A DNA stretch of 64,000 nucleotides from Sphagnum compactum (lineage: Eukaryota; Bryophyta; Sphagnopsida; Sphagnales). The stretch covers positions 5,270,001 through 5,334,000 of the forward strand of contig OZ234494.1 in the NCBI GenBank assembly GCA_965153455.1. The letters run 5' to 3'. Below, piece after piece: positions 12,240 to 23,960 of the stretch. The notes under the pieces were generated by a model, which made no database searches, was not told the DNA's origin, and saw only the letters and a list, made by a program, of their open reading frames with translations. The position numbers were made by a program, and so were the translations under genes. Numbering within the stretch: position 1 is the first letter of the stretch; each line of letters opens with the position of its first letter.

Positions 12240-15200
12240 CGGGCTCCACCTTGCCCCAACTTTATAATTTTGGATGAAATTTAACCTTGGGGTGTGCTGG
12301 AAAGTATATTCAAAATATTAAAACCTTTGTTCCCATGGCCTTGGGCCTCACATAAACTGAGAATGTTCATGAGTTATATACCTTCCATTCATTGATTTGT
12401 CATCAACATGCCCATATTCTTTCATGGAGTTTTAGCCGAACATAGACTTGGACCACTCTTTTAATTCTTTCAAGTTTGCACATCAATATGTCCCATCTTT
12501 CAATAGGTGGACCATTTGGCAAGTATTTGAACACTTTCAAGATTCATTTGACCTTGAGGACTTAGCTAGCAACTTCTTTGTGTTATTATTTATGTGTTTT
12601 TATATAGTGGCAAGGTGTATTTTTAAGAACATAATTTGAGCGTTGGGAGTTGTTTGGTTCCTAGCCTTGGTCAAAGCTTTTAGATGCATTCACCCCATTA
12701 TCATAAACAAGGTTTATATTGGTTGATGAGTAGAATTTCATGACATGTTTTCAACTCATCTATCCCTTCATTAGTTCAACATTAAAATTAAGGTGCATTG
12801 TAAGGTTGTGGTGCATGGTATTTAAGCAACCCTAGATCTACATATCAAGTGGGTGGTGTTGTAAGTAGACGTTGCAAATGCCTTCAACATAGTCTTTTGT
12901 AGGATCATTTTTCATGAGCTCTAAATGGATGAAAACACATTATGGGGGGGGGGGGGGGGGGGGGTCACTTTGGGCACTTTCATGACATGTATGTAATGTA
13001 TATTTTTGCAAAACATATTGCATTTAATTTTGGGTTTCACTTTTGGTGTTTGGGCTTGATATTTTGATTTTCACAAAGTTAATGATATCTAATATTATTT
13101 GAAAAAATAAAATAAAAATTAAAAGATTAAATTCAATGGATACTGGGTATATTCATGGTATATGCAGTATAATAAAACTTGTTTCTAATTTTGGACTACA
13201 CTAGGTTTGGGTTTGAATTAGTCAACCAAAAAATGTTTGAAATGAAAACTTTAAAAAATGACCCACCTCACATATCTTGTCATCTTCCATTTGAAAATGA
13301 TAGTTTGTCAAAATGTGAATTTTCCACATACTTATGGTCATCACCCCCAAAAACACCCATTTGTGATATGATAATTATCAAATTCTTCACATGGTTCATA
13401 AACTTATTCCAATCATATGGAATCACAATGTTTAATAAATACTAAAAAATTCATAAATACTAAAAGTCATTTCAATCATTTTTTGAGTATATTTTCATTT
13501 TTTAGTACGTTTAACGTATAATTTTTTGGCACAAAGATATTCTAACATCACATCATATTATATTAAAAAATATGGTTTCTTTGGAATTTGACTTATTTGG
13601 ATTATGACCTACTATAATATGCAAAAACATTGTGAAAATCCTTCATAATAATGATATGGTTGAAGTTCAAACATGGGACCCCTAAAAAAAGTACATGTAA
13701 CAACAATTTTGGCCCCCTTGTAGTGTGCTTTCACCCAAATGTGAGGTGGTCAATTGGCCCAATTCTCCCCATTTGTTCAAGTATTTTATGTTGCACAATT
13801 CCCCCTATTATTCAATCATTGTTCCCATTTAGGAGATTTCATAGTTATCCATTCTACCATTGGCACATGGTAAAGTAACCCTTTAGGAAGGCTTCCTTTT
13901 GCCCTAACTCAATTTCGGGCTTTGTATGATTTAGTGGACCTTTTCCCCTTTGGTTTGTTCCCTATAACTGATGACACTCACATCATCGGTCCTGATTTAA
14001 TGGTTCCTTGTGTTTTAGAACACTTGTGACCTAATTCGCCATAGCGGGGTTAACAATCCTACCTTGCAATTATGCAACTTGGTCCCTTTTTGGCTTACTT
14101 TTTGGCTTTTCCTCGTTGATTGGATTTTATGCCTTTGAAGATGGTATTAAGGTTTGAGGAGTGCCCTTTGGCTTGCTTGCCTTTACTTTTTTTTCCCCAT
14201 GAGGCTTTGGATGAAGATGTGCAACATGGAAAAACACTCTTGAGGTTAAGGGATGTCCAAGTAGCCTTTGGGATCTTTTTGTGGTGTTTTGCCCAAGTCA
14301 TATATGTTGTAAACTTTTCTCCCCCTTCTAAGCTTCTAATATTGTCAACTTTCATCCAAGTATTTTGGAGGTTTATAGGTCTAGGTTTGTTGGAGTGTTC
14401 TTAGGGCCCTTGGTTTGTGAACAAACCTCACTCCCCATTTCTAAAGGGTGTGTAAAGTTCATTTCCACTCAAAGCTTGATGGTTTATTTAAGGAATTGGG
14501 CTCTTGTGGCCCTAATCATTGCTTCTTCATTCTTTCATGATTATCATTCATTCTTGTTGAGCATGCAATTTGGGGATGCTTCCATTCCAAGCACATTTGA
14601 GGATGACATGATACTTCTTCCCCCCTATAGCCCAAGCTTGCATCCCCCTTTTGAAAATTTTTAAAATAGAGGAATGGATCACTTTCAAGAAAACATATTA
14701 GATAGATTGCATGAACATACTTTTTTTAGCATCATCTCAAACATGATTTGTAATCTTCATCATGTTCATTTGAGATCATGCATAAACCCAAGTTCAAGGG
14801 CATGGTTTTTTGCACACCTAACCATCCCATGATGTCATATGGCCTTTGACATATTTTTTGCAACATTTTGCACGAGGTTGGGCTCCTCCACCTAATGGCT
14901 ATAGATTTAACCCATTACATATGTGGCTAGCCCATAAATTCGATGAGGACACACCTTTTAAAATGTTCCCATGGAGAGGAACATACAATTTCTTACGATG
15001 TCATTTGAGATGCCTTTGTTTCTGTTGCTAGAGATGTTGAGCTTCATATATTTTTTGAATAGACACATGTTTTTTTAATGCTTTCACCTTTGTTTTTAAT
15101 CCTCGTGATGATGCATTGACATTGTGTTATCCATGGTTGGGGTTTGCACTTTGGTTGATGTTGTCATTGTCAATCCCATTCAAGTAGATCTAGTTTCAAG

Positions 15201-15400
15201 AGTTGCCATTCTAAGAGAGTTGTTGTGGTGATCATGACCCAAGCACGAGACAAACTATACATTGATCAACACCCACAAGATATGTTTTTACCTTTTGTTG
15301 CGGAAGTATTTGGTTGTTTAGTAACCAAATATTCGAACTCAAATACTTTTGTTGTGGAAATATTTGGTTGCAAGTAAATGATTTTTACATTGATGTGCTA
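12240..15400 (+). mobile_element. Reverse-transcriptase retroelement relic, copy B
   Basis: This is the most complete of three related relics. In order on the plus strand: RT motif A at about 12,830-12,890 (KWVVL, a stop, then VDVANAFN); a DPLGRLPFALTQFRALYDL block at about 13,880 (motif B area); FPITDDTHIIGP at about 13,965, whose DD matches the RT catalytic pair; ALDEDVQH with RDVQVAFGIFLWCF at about 14,205-14,290; a block with NWALVALIIASSF and MQFGDASIPSTFEDDM at 14,490-14,610; and the C-terminal block VDVVIVNPIQVDLVSR, QHPQDMFLPF and EVFGCL at about 15,150-15,315. Stops and frame changes are frequent. About 0.75 kb of unrelated AT-rich sequence, beginning with a G-run, separates motifs A and B, so an insertion is likely. 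Both ends are approximate. Confidence 0.8.
12944..12964. repeat. G homopolymer
   Basis: A run of 21 G bases just downstream of RT motif A in copy B. Its length may be unreliable in an assembly. Confidence 0.9.
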
Positions 15401-15959
15401 ATATGATGTGGTTGGTATGGGCATTGGAAGCCTTCCTTTGTTAATTTTATAACCATTTTATAGGTAGAGGGTGTTGGTAGCTTTGTAGAAAGCCCAAGCC
15501 TCATCCATTTTGAGGCGAGTTGTTGCTAATGAAACCTCTTCTAGGCTTAGAGCTATTTGAAGGTTTCTTCTTTCTTTTTGTCTCACTTGCTTCACATGAA
15601 TGGCGAAAGGTTTAGGACCTAAGCTAGGGTTTTGGATTTTCCTCCCTTTTTGCTTTTGTGCATTGTCTAAGGTTTGGACCTTTTTTTTTTTCTTTTTTTT
15701 GTTATTCATTTTCCTTTTTGCATTGGCTGTTCATGTTTGTTTTTAAATAACCTGAGTGTAGTACCATGAAAATGTTCTTTGAATGCTTTTTTAATTAGCA
15801 AAATTTTGCCAAAACATGATATTAAAATTTAAAAAAAAAAAGATTATGAAGGTTTTGAGTTACTAGATTCCATTCAAAAAGAAAAAATCATTAGATTTGT
15901 ACATTTGGTTTTCATTGTGTAGCAAAAACTAAAAAAAAATGATTAAAAATTCAAACATT
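15401..15959. other. Spacer with T- and A-runs
   Basis: Short AT-rich stretch with T-runs near 15,680 and A-runs near 15,830. No gene recognised. Confidence 0.5.
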
Positions 15960-16430
15960 AAGTTTTGGTTGATAGCCAAATTTGGCCAAATCTTCTCAGG
16001 GATGATTGTAACTTTTGCCACTTTGGCTATAGACAAAAATTCCTAAAAAAACACTGGTTCAGTTTAGTGATTTTTTTTGTGGCGAAAACTTGCCATTTTG
16101 CTAAAAAAACAAAAGTCATTAGTGACATGCTTCAAGGGATTTTTTAGCGACATGGTGAAGGGAACTTTTTGGAAAATATCCAAAAAAAAATCACCACATT
16201 TTGAGGAAAAAAAGGTTATGAAATGGCCCAGATTTTTAGAAAATTTGGGCAAATTTCTAGCTTTCTTCTTTTGAAATCAGATATTTAGCTAATAGGATGT
16301 AGTTGGTTGGCCAAAGTGTAATAGGATTCCTAGATTTTCCACTTCTTTATTTGTCTTGTAGCCAGATTTGGCTAAACCCTGTTGTAGCTGATCACCACTT
16401 TTGGAGCAACATGAACAAAATTTGAAAAGA
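15960..16430 (+). repeat. Dispersed repeat family R2, copy upstream of HD-ZIP locus
   Basis: It shares many words in order with 29,990-30,420: GTCTTGTAGCCA, ATTTGGCTAAA, TTTGGAGCAACAT, TATTTAGCTAATAGG, and GAAACTTTT-type or GGAACTTTT-type blocks. The copy ends about 375 bases before the HD-ZIP start codon, so it lies in the promoter area. A short palindrome, GGTACCTAC...GTAGGTACC, sits next to it at about 16,450-16,480. Further diverged copies occur at 22.7, 35.8 and 36.5 kb. Confidence 0.65.
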
Positions 16431-16805
16431 AAACACCGCTGATGAGGAGGTACCTACTGTACTTTGGTAGGTAGGTACCAGTCTGTGCTACACATGCTGC
16501 AGTTCCCCCTTGCAGGCTTTCTCTCATCAAGCACCGGTTCTCTCTCTTCCTGGCTCTCACTCATAGACACACACACGCACACTGTCTCTCTCGTGGCTGC
16601 GGATATGGCTCCAGCATCGCAATGCAGGAAGGTCAAGCTCACAAACCATTTTGGTTTGGGTTGAGTTGGACGCGTTGGGTCGTTGGAAACTTTTTCTTTT
16701 CTCGGGAGGTGGTATCGGGAAGAAGAAGGGTGTGTGAGTGTTGGACTGAGACGAGACCGTAAGACAGAAATAGTGAAGGAGTTAAAAGGAAGAAGAGGGG
16801 AAGGA

Positions 16806-19150
16806 ATGGATGTGTCCGGGAATTATGAGCGTTTTACAGAAGAGCAGATGGAAGCGCTGGAGCGGTTATATCACGAGTGTCCCAAGCCCAGCTCCATCCG
16901 CCTACAGCAGCTCATCTGGGAGGCACCTGTGCTAGCCAGCATTGAGCCGAAGCAGATAAAAGTCTGGTTCCAAAACCGGAGGAGGTATTTGTTCATTTTG
17001 CAATCACCCAATTCCTGGACTTGTCGCCACCGGCTACATCTGATTCAAAACATTCCTACTCATTCAAAACTTTGGGTGTGATCTGCTTTGTGCAGGTGTC
17101 GGGAGAAGCAGCAGAAGAAGAAGGAACCCACCAGGAGCCTTGTGAGTATGAATGCAAAACTGACAGCCTTGAATAAGCTTCTGGTCGAGGAGAATGAGCG
17201 TCTTGCTCGACATACTTCCCAGCTCACCCTGGACAACCGTATGCTACGACAACAACTCCATGACCTGCCGCCTGCTGCTCCTGGTCCTGATACCCAACAT
17301 TCCCTGCTTCTGAACCAGGTAACCCTAATGTGCTCTTGACTCCCTTGATGTGTTCAACTTTCCTTGCATCCTGCTTTCATGTGGCTCTTCTCTAAGGCCC
17401 CAGATATCCATGCATGTCTACATTCACAGCCCAAGTACTGTATGATTTCCTGTCTATATTGGGGAGATATAAATAAGCTTGTTTCAAAACCTGTTGATGT
17501 CAGAAATGCAGAATCTAATCGAACCCTAAACTACTTCCATGACCATGACAGCAGGAGATCCGACATCAAATGAAAGAAGAAAGGGTGAATGACGAAGACA
17601 GTCTGTTGAATGCATTGAAGGATGGTGGCGGTGATGAGAAGAATACTCCACGAGATCATCTGAGTTTGCAGCCCATACCTGGACAGAATTATTATGGTGT
17701 TGCTGCTGCCTCTACAGACGATGGCAACTCTGATTCTGTAATCACTGTTGTTGGTCTGCCTCAGAATTCAACTCTTCAGCATTATTCTCCTCAGGATGTT
17801 CATTCAGCAGGGTCAGTGCCAATCTACTCCTAAATCTTGATAGATTGTTCATTTTTCATGCTGATATAATTGACTCAAACCATTGTTAACATGTTCTGTT
17901 TTGTGAAGGTAAACTCTCTCTGCTTGTTACATTCCAGTCTGTACTCAATTGATTGTTGATGAACATGCCTTGTTTCGTGAGCCATGTGTTCAGGAGATTG
18001 TTGGCTGTAACAGACGAAATGACATTGACAGAATTTCTGGCAAAAGCCACCAGAATTGTGGTAGACTGGATTCAGCTGCCCAGTATGAAGGTACATGAAT
18101 TCTCTATCGATGATGGCTTTGCAAGTTTCTGATTTCGAAACTGACAGTTTAAATGGGAGCACAGGTTGTCTATGCTGCAGTGTCATTGTCAGACCTAAGT
18201 TCTGCAGCTGTTCTCATAGCCATGGCAGAATGCTTTGGTGTTGAAAGTGTGAAATCGCTTGTGAAGACTAATGGAGGTTAGCAGATTTGGAGGTCAGCCC
18301 CATTGTTCCTTCCTGTTTGTGTTTTATCTACCTTCGCAACTTGTGCAGGAAATTGGTGGCAATGGTGTGGCGTGGGAACTTTGTAGTGGAGATCAATATG
18401 CAGATGACCAGGAGTCACAATCATAGTACTGGTGTTGGTTGGTGATTGGCAGAGAGAAGTGGTAATAGGGTGGGGTTTGTGGCCTGGTCCGGATGCCATT
18501 GGCATCATTTTTGCAGTTTCACATGGTTGTGCCGGTGTTGTGGTGCGAGCATGTGGATTCATGTATCTTGAACCCACCAAAGGTAGTGACCCTCATCTGT
18601 GGTTCAGCTCACTCTTCCCCAAGAATTCACAATATTTTACATAGACCATATCCTTGTATAAAGCTGTTGTTGAAATTTTGTGTCTCAGAGCTTTGTTGCA
18701 CATGTTGACAATCTTACTGGATATCAGGTTGTGGAGGTTCTGAAAGACTGATCATCATGGCTCTGGGATTGCCGGCACATTCAAATGCTGCTGGGTGCAG
18801 TCTCAACAGGAAAAATGGGGAACAATTGAGCATTTACATCTGTGAGCTCCTACACCCTTTTGCTCAAGGGTTCCCTCTTCATTATCCAATTGAGAATCTC
18901 TTCTTGGTCTAGTGATCCTTGGAAGTGCTGTGTCGATATTTTTCCATTCTGAAGTGCTTTGCTCCAATGATTAATGATGTTGGCTGTGCTTTTTGGATGG
19001 GTCAAGGAATGTAGCCAGAGTATTCCAGAAGTTCTGTGGTGCCCCTAAATGAATCTGCAGCAGCTCTAGCACAGAAGACAACCATCAGGTTGAGTTTGTT
19101 TCAGGAGGTTCTTTATTCTGATTTCACCTCTCTCAAAGAAACATCAGGTG
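16806..19150 (+). pseudogene. Class III HD-ZIP transcription factor locus, 3' half decayed
   Basis: HD-ZIP III proteins are nuclear DNA-binding regulators of vascular and leaf polarity. Exons, by GT-AG junctions and frame: 16,806-16,984, 17,096-17,318, 17,555-17,811 and 17,994-18,090 (252 codons). They give a homeodomain (residues ~7-61, IEPKQIKVWFQNRR), a leucine zipper (LTALNKLLVEENERL) and the start of START (LTEFLAKATRIVVDWIQ). Beyond this the gene is broken. The exon with PGPDAIGIIFAVSHGCAG starts at 18,483 after GG instead of AG. Phase fails after LEPTK at 18,582. TGA replaces the Arg of LKDRPSW at 18,749. A frame change follows near 18,820 (TIEHLHL, then another stop). PEVLW and PLNESAAALAQK are offset by 2 nt at 19,040. 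Sequence between is shortened, and no MEKHLA region follows. Codons 1-252 are open, so a short HD-ZIP protein, reading on to a stop after about 265 residues, cannot be excluded. Confidence 0.85.
18079..18492 (+). promoter_or_regulatory. Split remnant of the miR165/166 target site
   Basis: In HD-ZIP III genes the miR165/166 site spans an exon junction encoding MK|PGPD. Here exon 4 ends at 18,090 with AGTATGAAG, and the next exon would begin at 18,483 with CCTGGTCCGG. Joined, they would restore a central core of about 16 matching bases, with mismatches at the miRNA 3' side. The acceptor dinucleotide before CCTGG is GG at 18,481-18,482, so canonical joining should fail. An in-phase AG at 18,451-18,452 would insert ten codons in the middle of the site. 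The family site is established knowledge; its loss here is inference from sequence. Confidence 0.55.
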
Positions 19151-22100
19151 TCAAAAGTTGCTTTGTGTATTTTAAGGGTTATTTGGATTTTTGGATTCTC
19201 ATTCAAACAGGTTTAAGGGTTACTATTTCATTTATTTAGGGTGATTCATATTTTGAAGATTACATTTTCTATCAACTTAATGAAGAGAGCATATTATCAC
19301 AGTTCTTCCAGTTTTGCATGATTGATTTACATAGTTGCCCTCATAATAGTTTGGTTGGCTATTGGTATACTATACTAATATGACCAAGTGTAAAATAAAA
19401 AAATAATAAATAAGAAATAACATTCTTCACATTCTATTAATTTAGTCTTGTCCCATATGCAGCAAGCCTACTCATTGTTTTGTAATGTAGTGGAGAGGGC
19501 TTTTCACACAAAAAGGTACTTTTGCATAGCCTTTAATTCACATAAATCACTGCACTAGGGGCTTTCAGCTGTAAGATTTATTCCCTTCAAGGCTTTTTGG
19601 TGTAAGGTCTATTGCTATAAGGCTCTTTGATGTGAGGCCTTGTCATTGTGATTGAGTTTTGAACATTTGGTAGTTTTATGCTAATGATGATGCTGCGATT
19701 AGTTGCTAATGATGATGATGATGCTGCGAATAGTTGTTACACCAGGTGAAGCACTATCGTAAGGGTATTTCACCTTGGACCAAGGCACCGAGGACATCCT
19801 TCTTAGAAAAGAGTAGGGACCTTACCCCATCTCCTTAAGGAGTAAACATAAGAACCTTCACCTCTTTTATCTTGTGCTTTATAATGAGTGAAGTCCATGG
19901 GTGAGGGACGTTCCTGAAAAGGGGCTGATCTTGGCTACTGCCTGTCCTGGGCACACTAATTTGGAAATGCCCTCACTCACCCTGGGGCTTAACCCTGCAC
20001 AGATTGTTTGGTGAGGGGCAAAAAAAGAGTCGCCAGGGAACAAGAGAGATGAAGAGGAGAGAGGAGAAATCCAGACTTGTGAATTAGTTTTCACCTTGAT
20101 AATTGATGCATGTATGTTTGGATGATGGATTTGTGTCCGCTGTTGTGATGTAGAGTGTTTTGAAGATCAAGCTTTCAGGGTGAAGAAAGTTTGATCAATC
20201 ACTCTGCAAATGGCCTTGTGCTGAAAAATTGGAAATATTCCTCTGTCTGTGATCTCTGTTTCAAATTCTATAAAATTGGATTAGGTCATGCATTTGGCAA
20301 CCTAATCATCTTAATCGAGTAATTTAATGTGGTCTCCAGCAGGATCCAGGAGTTTCACTTTGAAGATGTGCAAGAAACCTGTAGTACTAGCATATGACAA
20401 GAAGCATGAAATTCACTAAATGCAGAGTAGATACCTACATGTGTGTTTGTTCCATATTAGTATTTTGGAGTTGGGATCTCTTCTAAATGACAAGAAAGCA
20501 AGAAGTGGAGGAAGAGATTAATAACAACTGGGTGGTTTGTCTATGCAATGGAATTGCCCATGTCTTGGAGATGAGCCTTGTGGTTTGAGCTCTTTTGGTC
20601 TGGCATGATGTACAGTAGCCAGATTTCCAGGTTCTTCTTCTCTATATGGTGAAGATAAAATTTACCAAAATCTTGTTGCAATTCCTCTTGTGATTAGTTG
20701 AATTCTTTTAAATGTTTTGAGACTGAAGACAATCAATTGTGCACAATCTTAGTTTGTGTTAAGAAAACTTGAATCTACGGCAAAGGAATATCTGTGCAAT
20801 CTTGAAAAGCTTTTGTTCAAAATTCAAAGAGTTAGAAGAAGAAAAGGACAGTTCCCACAATTGTTCAGTTTTATCTCCATTACGTAGTACCCATTCTTCA
20901 TCACAGAATTTTGTAGGTGTATTTGGAGGGCACCTTGTATCCATGAATACACCCCCCCCCAACCTCCACCTACTCCTTAAGTATGGAAGGGAAATAATGC
21001 TTGTAAGATCGGTCCCACTCTTAAAGCAAAGTAGGCCTAAGAATCTTTCCCCTCCTATGTATCTGAGAAGGGCTGGTCTTCATGCCATTCCACATTTTAA
21101 GATGATGGGAATGAGGGTGGAGTTCCTCCGCACCGAGAAACATGGAATGGCTGAAAGACAGGCTCATTATTTTGCGAATGCCCTGGCCTTAGGCTTCCCA
21201 TATCACATATGGGAAAAAGAGTGCAAAACAATGCAGGGCATTTCAAAAAATGAAATGCACACAAGAGTGGGTGTTCTGTTTTCCAAATGTCTTGTGGGAT
21301 CTTACATGTTGTGAGTGCTCCTCCAACTAAACTAAGAATATCTTTGGAGGTTTTTTTTAATGTTTTAATGAAATGTGTAAGAATCACCACCATATGTTAA
21401 TTGTGGCGTCAATACATATAATACATGAATTGATCATCACAATGTGGATTAGTTTGGGAAACCAACTATTTCAAGATTTGAAGTGAGAAAATAACTTCAA
21501 TTAGTTGTTTGATTTTGAATTGTAAATAGGTTTCTAGTTTGAATATATGTGCATTTTGTCATGATAATGAGATTATTGAAGAGATTATAGTTCTTAATCA
21601 TAAGAGTTTGATATAGATTTTAATCAATTCAATGAATCTTACTATTTTAGTTACGATATTGATTTAAGGTTTTAGATATTTTTGTTAGATTTATGTGGAT
21701 TGTAAATCTAGGGTCTAGATGTTTGAATTGCAAATTGTTTTGTGTGTTTGGTTTCTGTAATGAATATTTGTGTTTGAATTGTAATTTGGGTTCAATGTTT
21801 TAGATTTTTATTTTGAGTTCTTGTGAATTAGGATCATGGGCTTAAATGTTTAAATTGCAAATTAGTATTTAAGATTTATGATTTTGGTAATTTGACCTTC
21901 ATGACTTAAATTTTTTTCTCCTCATAATCAGCAAAAAGGTCCTTTGTATTGTTCACACATCCTTTTTCTTTGTCACTAGATGTGGAAATTCCTTGAGAAA
22001 AAAAATTGGTTCTCATATTTTGAATTGTGATATGTTTTACCAATCAATCATTTCACATATAATCCATTACATTTTTTTCTTTTCAAGTATGCTGCTTTTA

Positions 22101-22719
22101 CACAGCTTCAAAAAATTTCCCTTCATAATGTGATGATTTGGGCCCCCTTTTTTCTTTCCAAAAGAGGACTTCTGTATCATTCACATGTTCACTTTCTTTC
22201 TTATTAGGATGCAAAAATTCACCCAATGAAACCATATTTTGAATTATGACATGTTTATCCAATCAATTCTTGTTTCACATAAAATTTGTTATATTTGTTT
22301 CATTACAAGTACCTTGCTTTTTTTAATCATAAAAGAAATAACACTTATTTCATTTGATGTTTTACAAACTTTGAAAGTCTTGCATTCATAAATATTGGTA
22401 ATTATTGTGAAGAACATGACATAATTACATCATTAGGTTTATTAGGCAAACAAGCATTAAAATTGTTTGAAAAATGTTTCAAGAAGTGGAAATGGTCTCG
22501 ATTCACTACATCCAATTTTACAACTTCACACAATTACATGGCCTTTGTGTTTCCTCACATTTTTATTGCTTAAAACTTAAGACTCTTGTATCACAATTGT
22601 TTTGCAATGGAACTTCCCATGAGTGTATATTTTCCAATTTGTGATTCTTTTAAATTTTTTTGTTCTAGGTGGTATATACACATAGTATTGGGATGAAAAT
22701 TGCTTCACACCTCTCCAAC
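19151..22719. other. Spacer, no gene recognised
   Basis: Downstream of the HD-ZIP relic. At 19,590-19,650 there is a weak run of related words (AAGGCTTTTTGGTGTAAGG, then AAGGCTCTTTGATGTGAGG), and near 19,690-19,730 an imperfect ATGATGATGCTGCGA duplication. A plus-strand frame at 20,769-21,314 is 181 codons long but opens with TTG and matches no family I know. The rest is AT-rich. Confidence 0.5.
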
Positions 22720-22990
22720 AAGGGTTTTTTTCTCCCAATTTTGTGGTGTACCACAGTTGCAATCATCCACAAGAGGAATTTAACCAAATTTAGCTAAACT
22801 AAATTGAAAAGTAAACAAGAGAAATTTAAGAACGTTCCTATATTTTGGCTACTTGCTCGAACCTCTTATCTACATATGGCAATTTTAGAGGTTTCTTCCT
22901 CAAATTTTAGTGACTTTGGCTCATTTTTTCCACAAAAATCCCTTGTATGAATTGCATTAGATTTTCATTCGTCACCAAGTGACAAAGAAT
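22720..22990 (-). repeat. Dispersed repeat family R2, inverted copy
   Basis: It shares words with 36,480-36,720 in the same orientation (CAATCATCC, TATATTTTGGCTACTT, AACCT, AAAAATCC, TTGTATG), and both resemble the reverse complement of the copies at 15,960 and 29,990 (TTAGCCAAAT-type words). Strongly diverged; limits approximate. Confidence 0.45.
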
Positions 22991-23707
22991 TTTTGAAGCA
23001 AAAAACCATGGTAAAAGGACTGTGTCTAAAGCTAAAATTTTATGATTTGATGTGCCTTTGTAGCCCTTAGGCTGACCATTACAACCATCCTTAAATCATG
23101 AAACTAGAGAAAGCACAAGCCTTATTTACAACTTGGATGTAATTTACTTCAAAACCATGATCAATCAACACATTCAAAACCCTAATTGGTCAAAATGTTT
23201 GAAACCCTAATCAATCAACACATTGAGATCAATGACTTAGACTCTTTGCAAGCTTGGCGAAAACCTAACCCCTACCCTATTGATCAGCCTTTTCATAACC
23301 CATTGCTTGTGCATGTTCATGCTCCTTGTTCCACGTTCTTGTCCTTCTCCACATCAACATTGTCTTAGCATTCTTCAGAAGGTGTACATGAAGACATATT
23401 TAATAAAAAATACATGGAGAAAATACAAGGATTTTTTCAAAAGTAGCGGAAGAAGATGGGGCATGCAGTATTATGGAATTCACATCCCAAGAATTTTGGG
23501 CCCAATTCATGGACTTAGTATTGCAGTAAATCACAAGTAAAATTGTAGTCTGTGTTTAGTAATAAATTTTGGATGAATGGATTTTGAATGAATGTAACTC
23601 CATTTTATTTCTGCATTAAAACTGTGGGTTCATGCTGTTGGAGGCTGTTGACATTGCCTCTACTACAAGGCAGTGTACTAGGGACTGTGAGCCCAGTGTG
23701 AATGCAC

Positions 23708-23960
23708 GGCCATAGTGGACCAGCAAACCCACCAGCTCACCATGCAAGATGGATGATGTGTGGAGAGGAAACCATTGTGTTGTCCTATTGACACCAACCA
23801 TAGTTAGCTCTGTACTAACTACTAACCATCCAGCTGCATCTACCTACCTTGTAGTCACCAAGTGCAGTAATTTCTTACCTAAGATATAATCACATACGGT
23901 TCCCTACCTACTTACCTATGATTCTTATCCATTTACATAATATGTATCAGGTAACTCTTG
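23708..23960 (+). mobile_element. TIR element family T1, partial copy
   Basis: It begins with GGCCATAGTGGACCAGCA, a close match to the left terminus of the full element at 39,811. It shares an internal order of words with that element: ACCCACCAGC, GGATGGATG-like, GGAAACC, and a CCTACCTA tract. No right terminus was found, so it looks truncated. A recent origin is unlikely given the divergence. Confidence 0.5.

Noticed and set aside
20769-21314. 181-codon open frame on the plus strand
   Set aside because: It opens with TTG, has no recognised motif, and lies in repeat-rich spacer; without expression evidence it is not called a gene.
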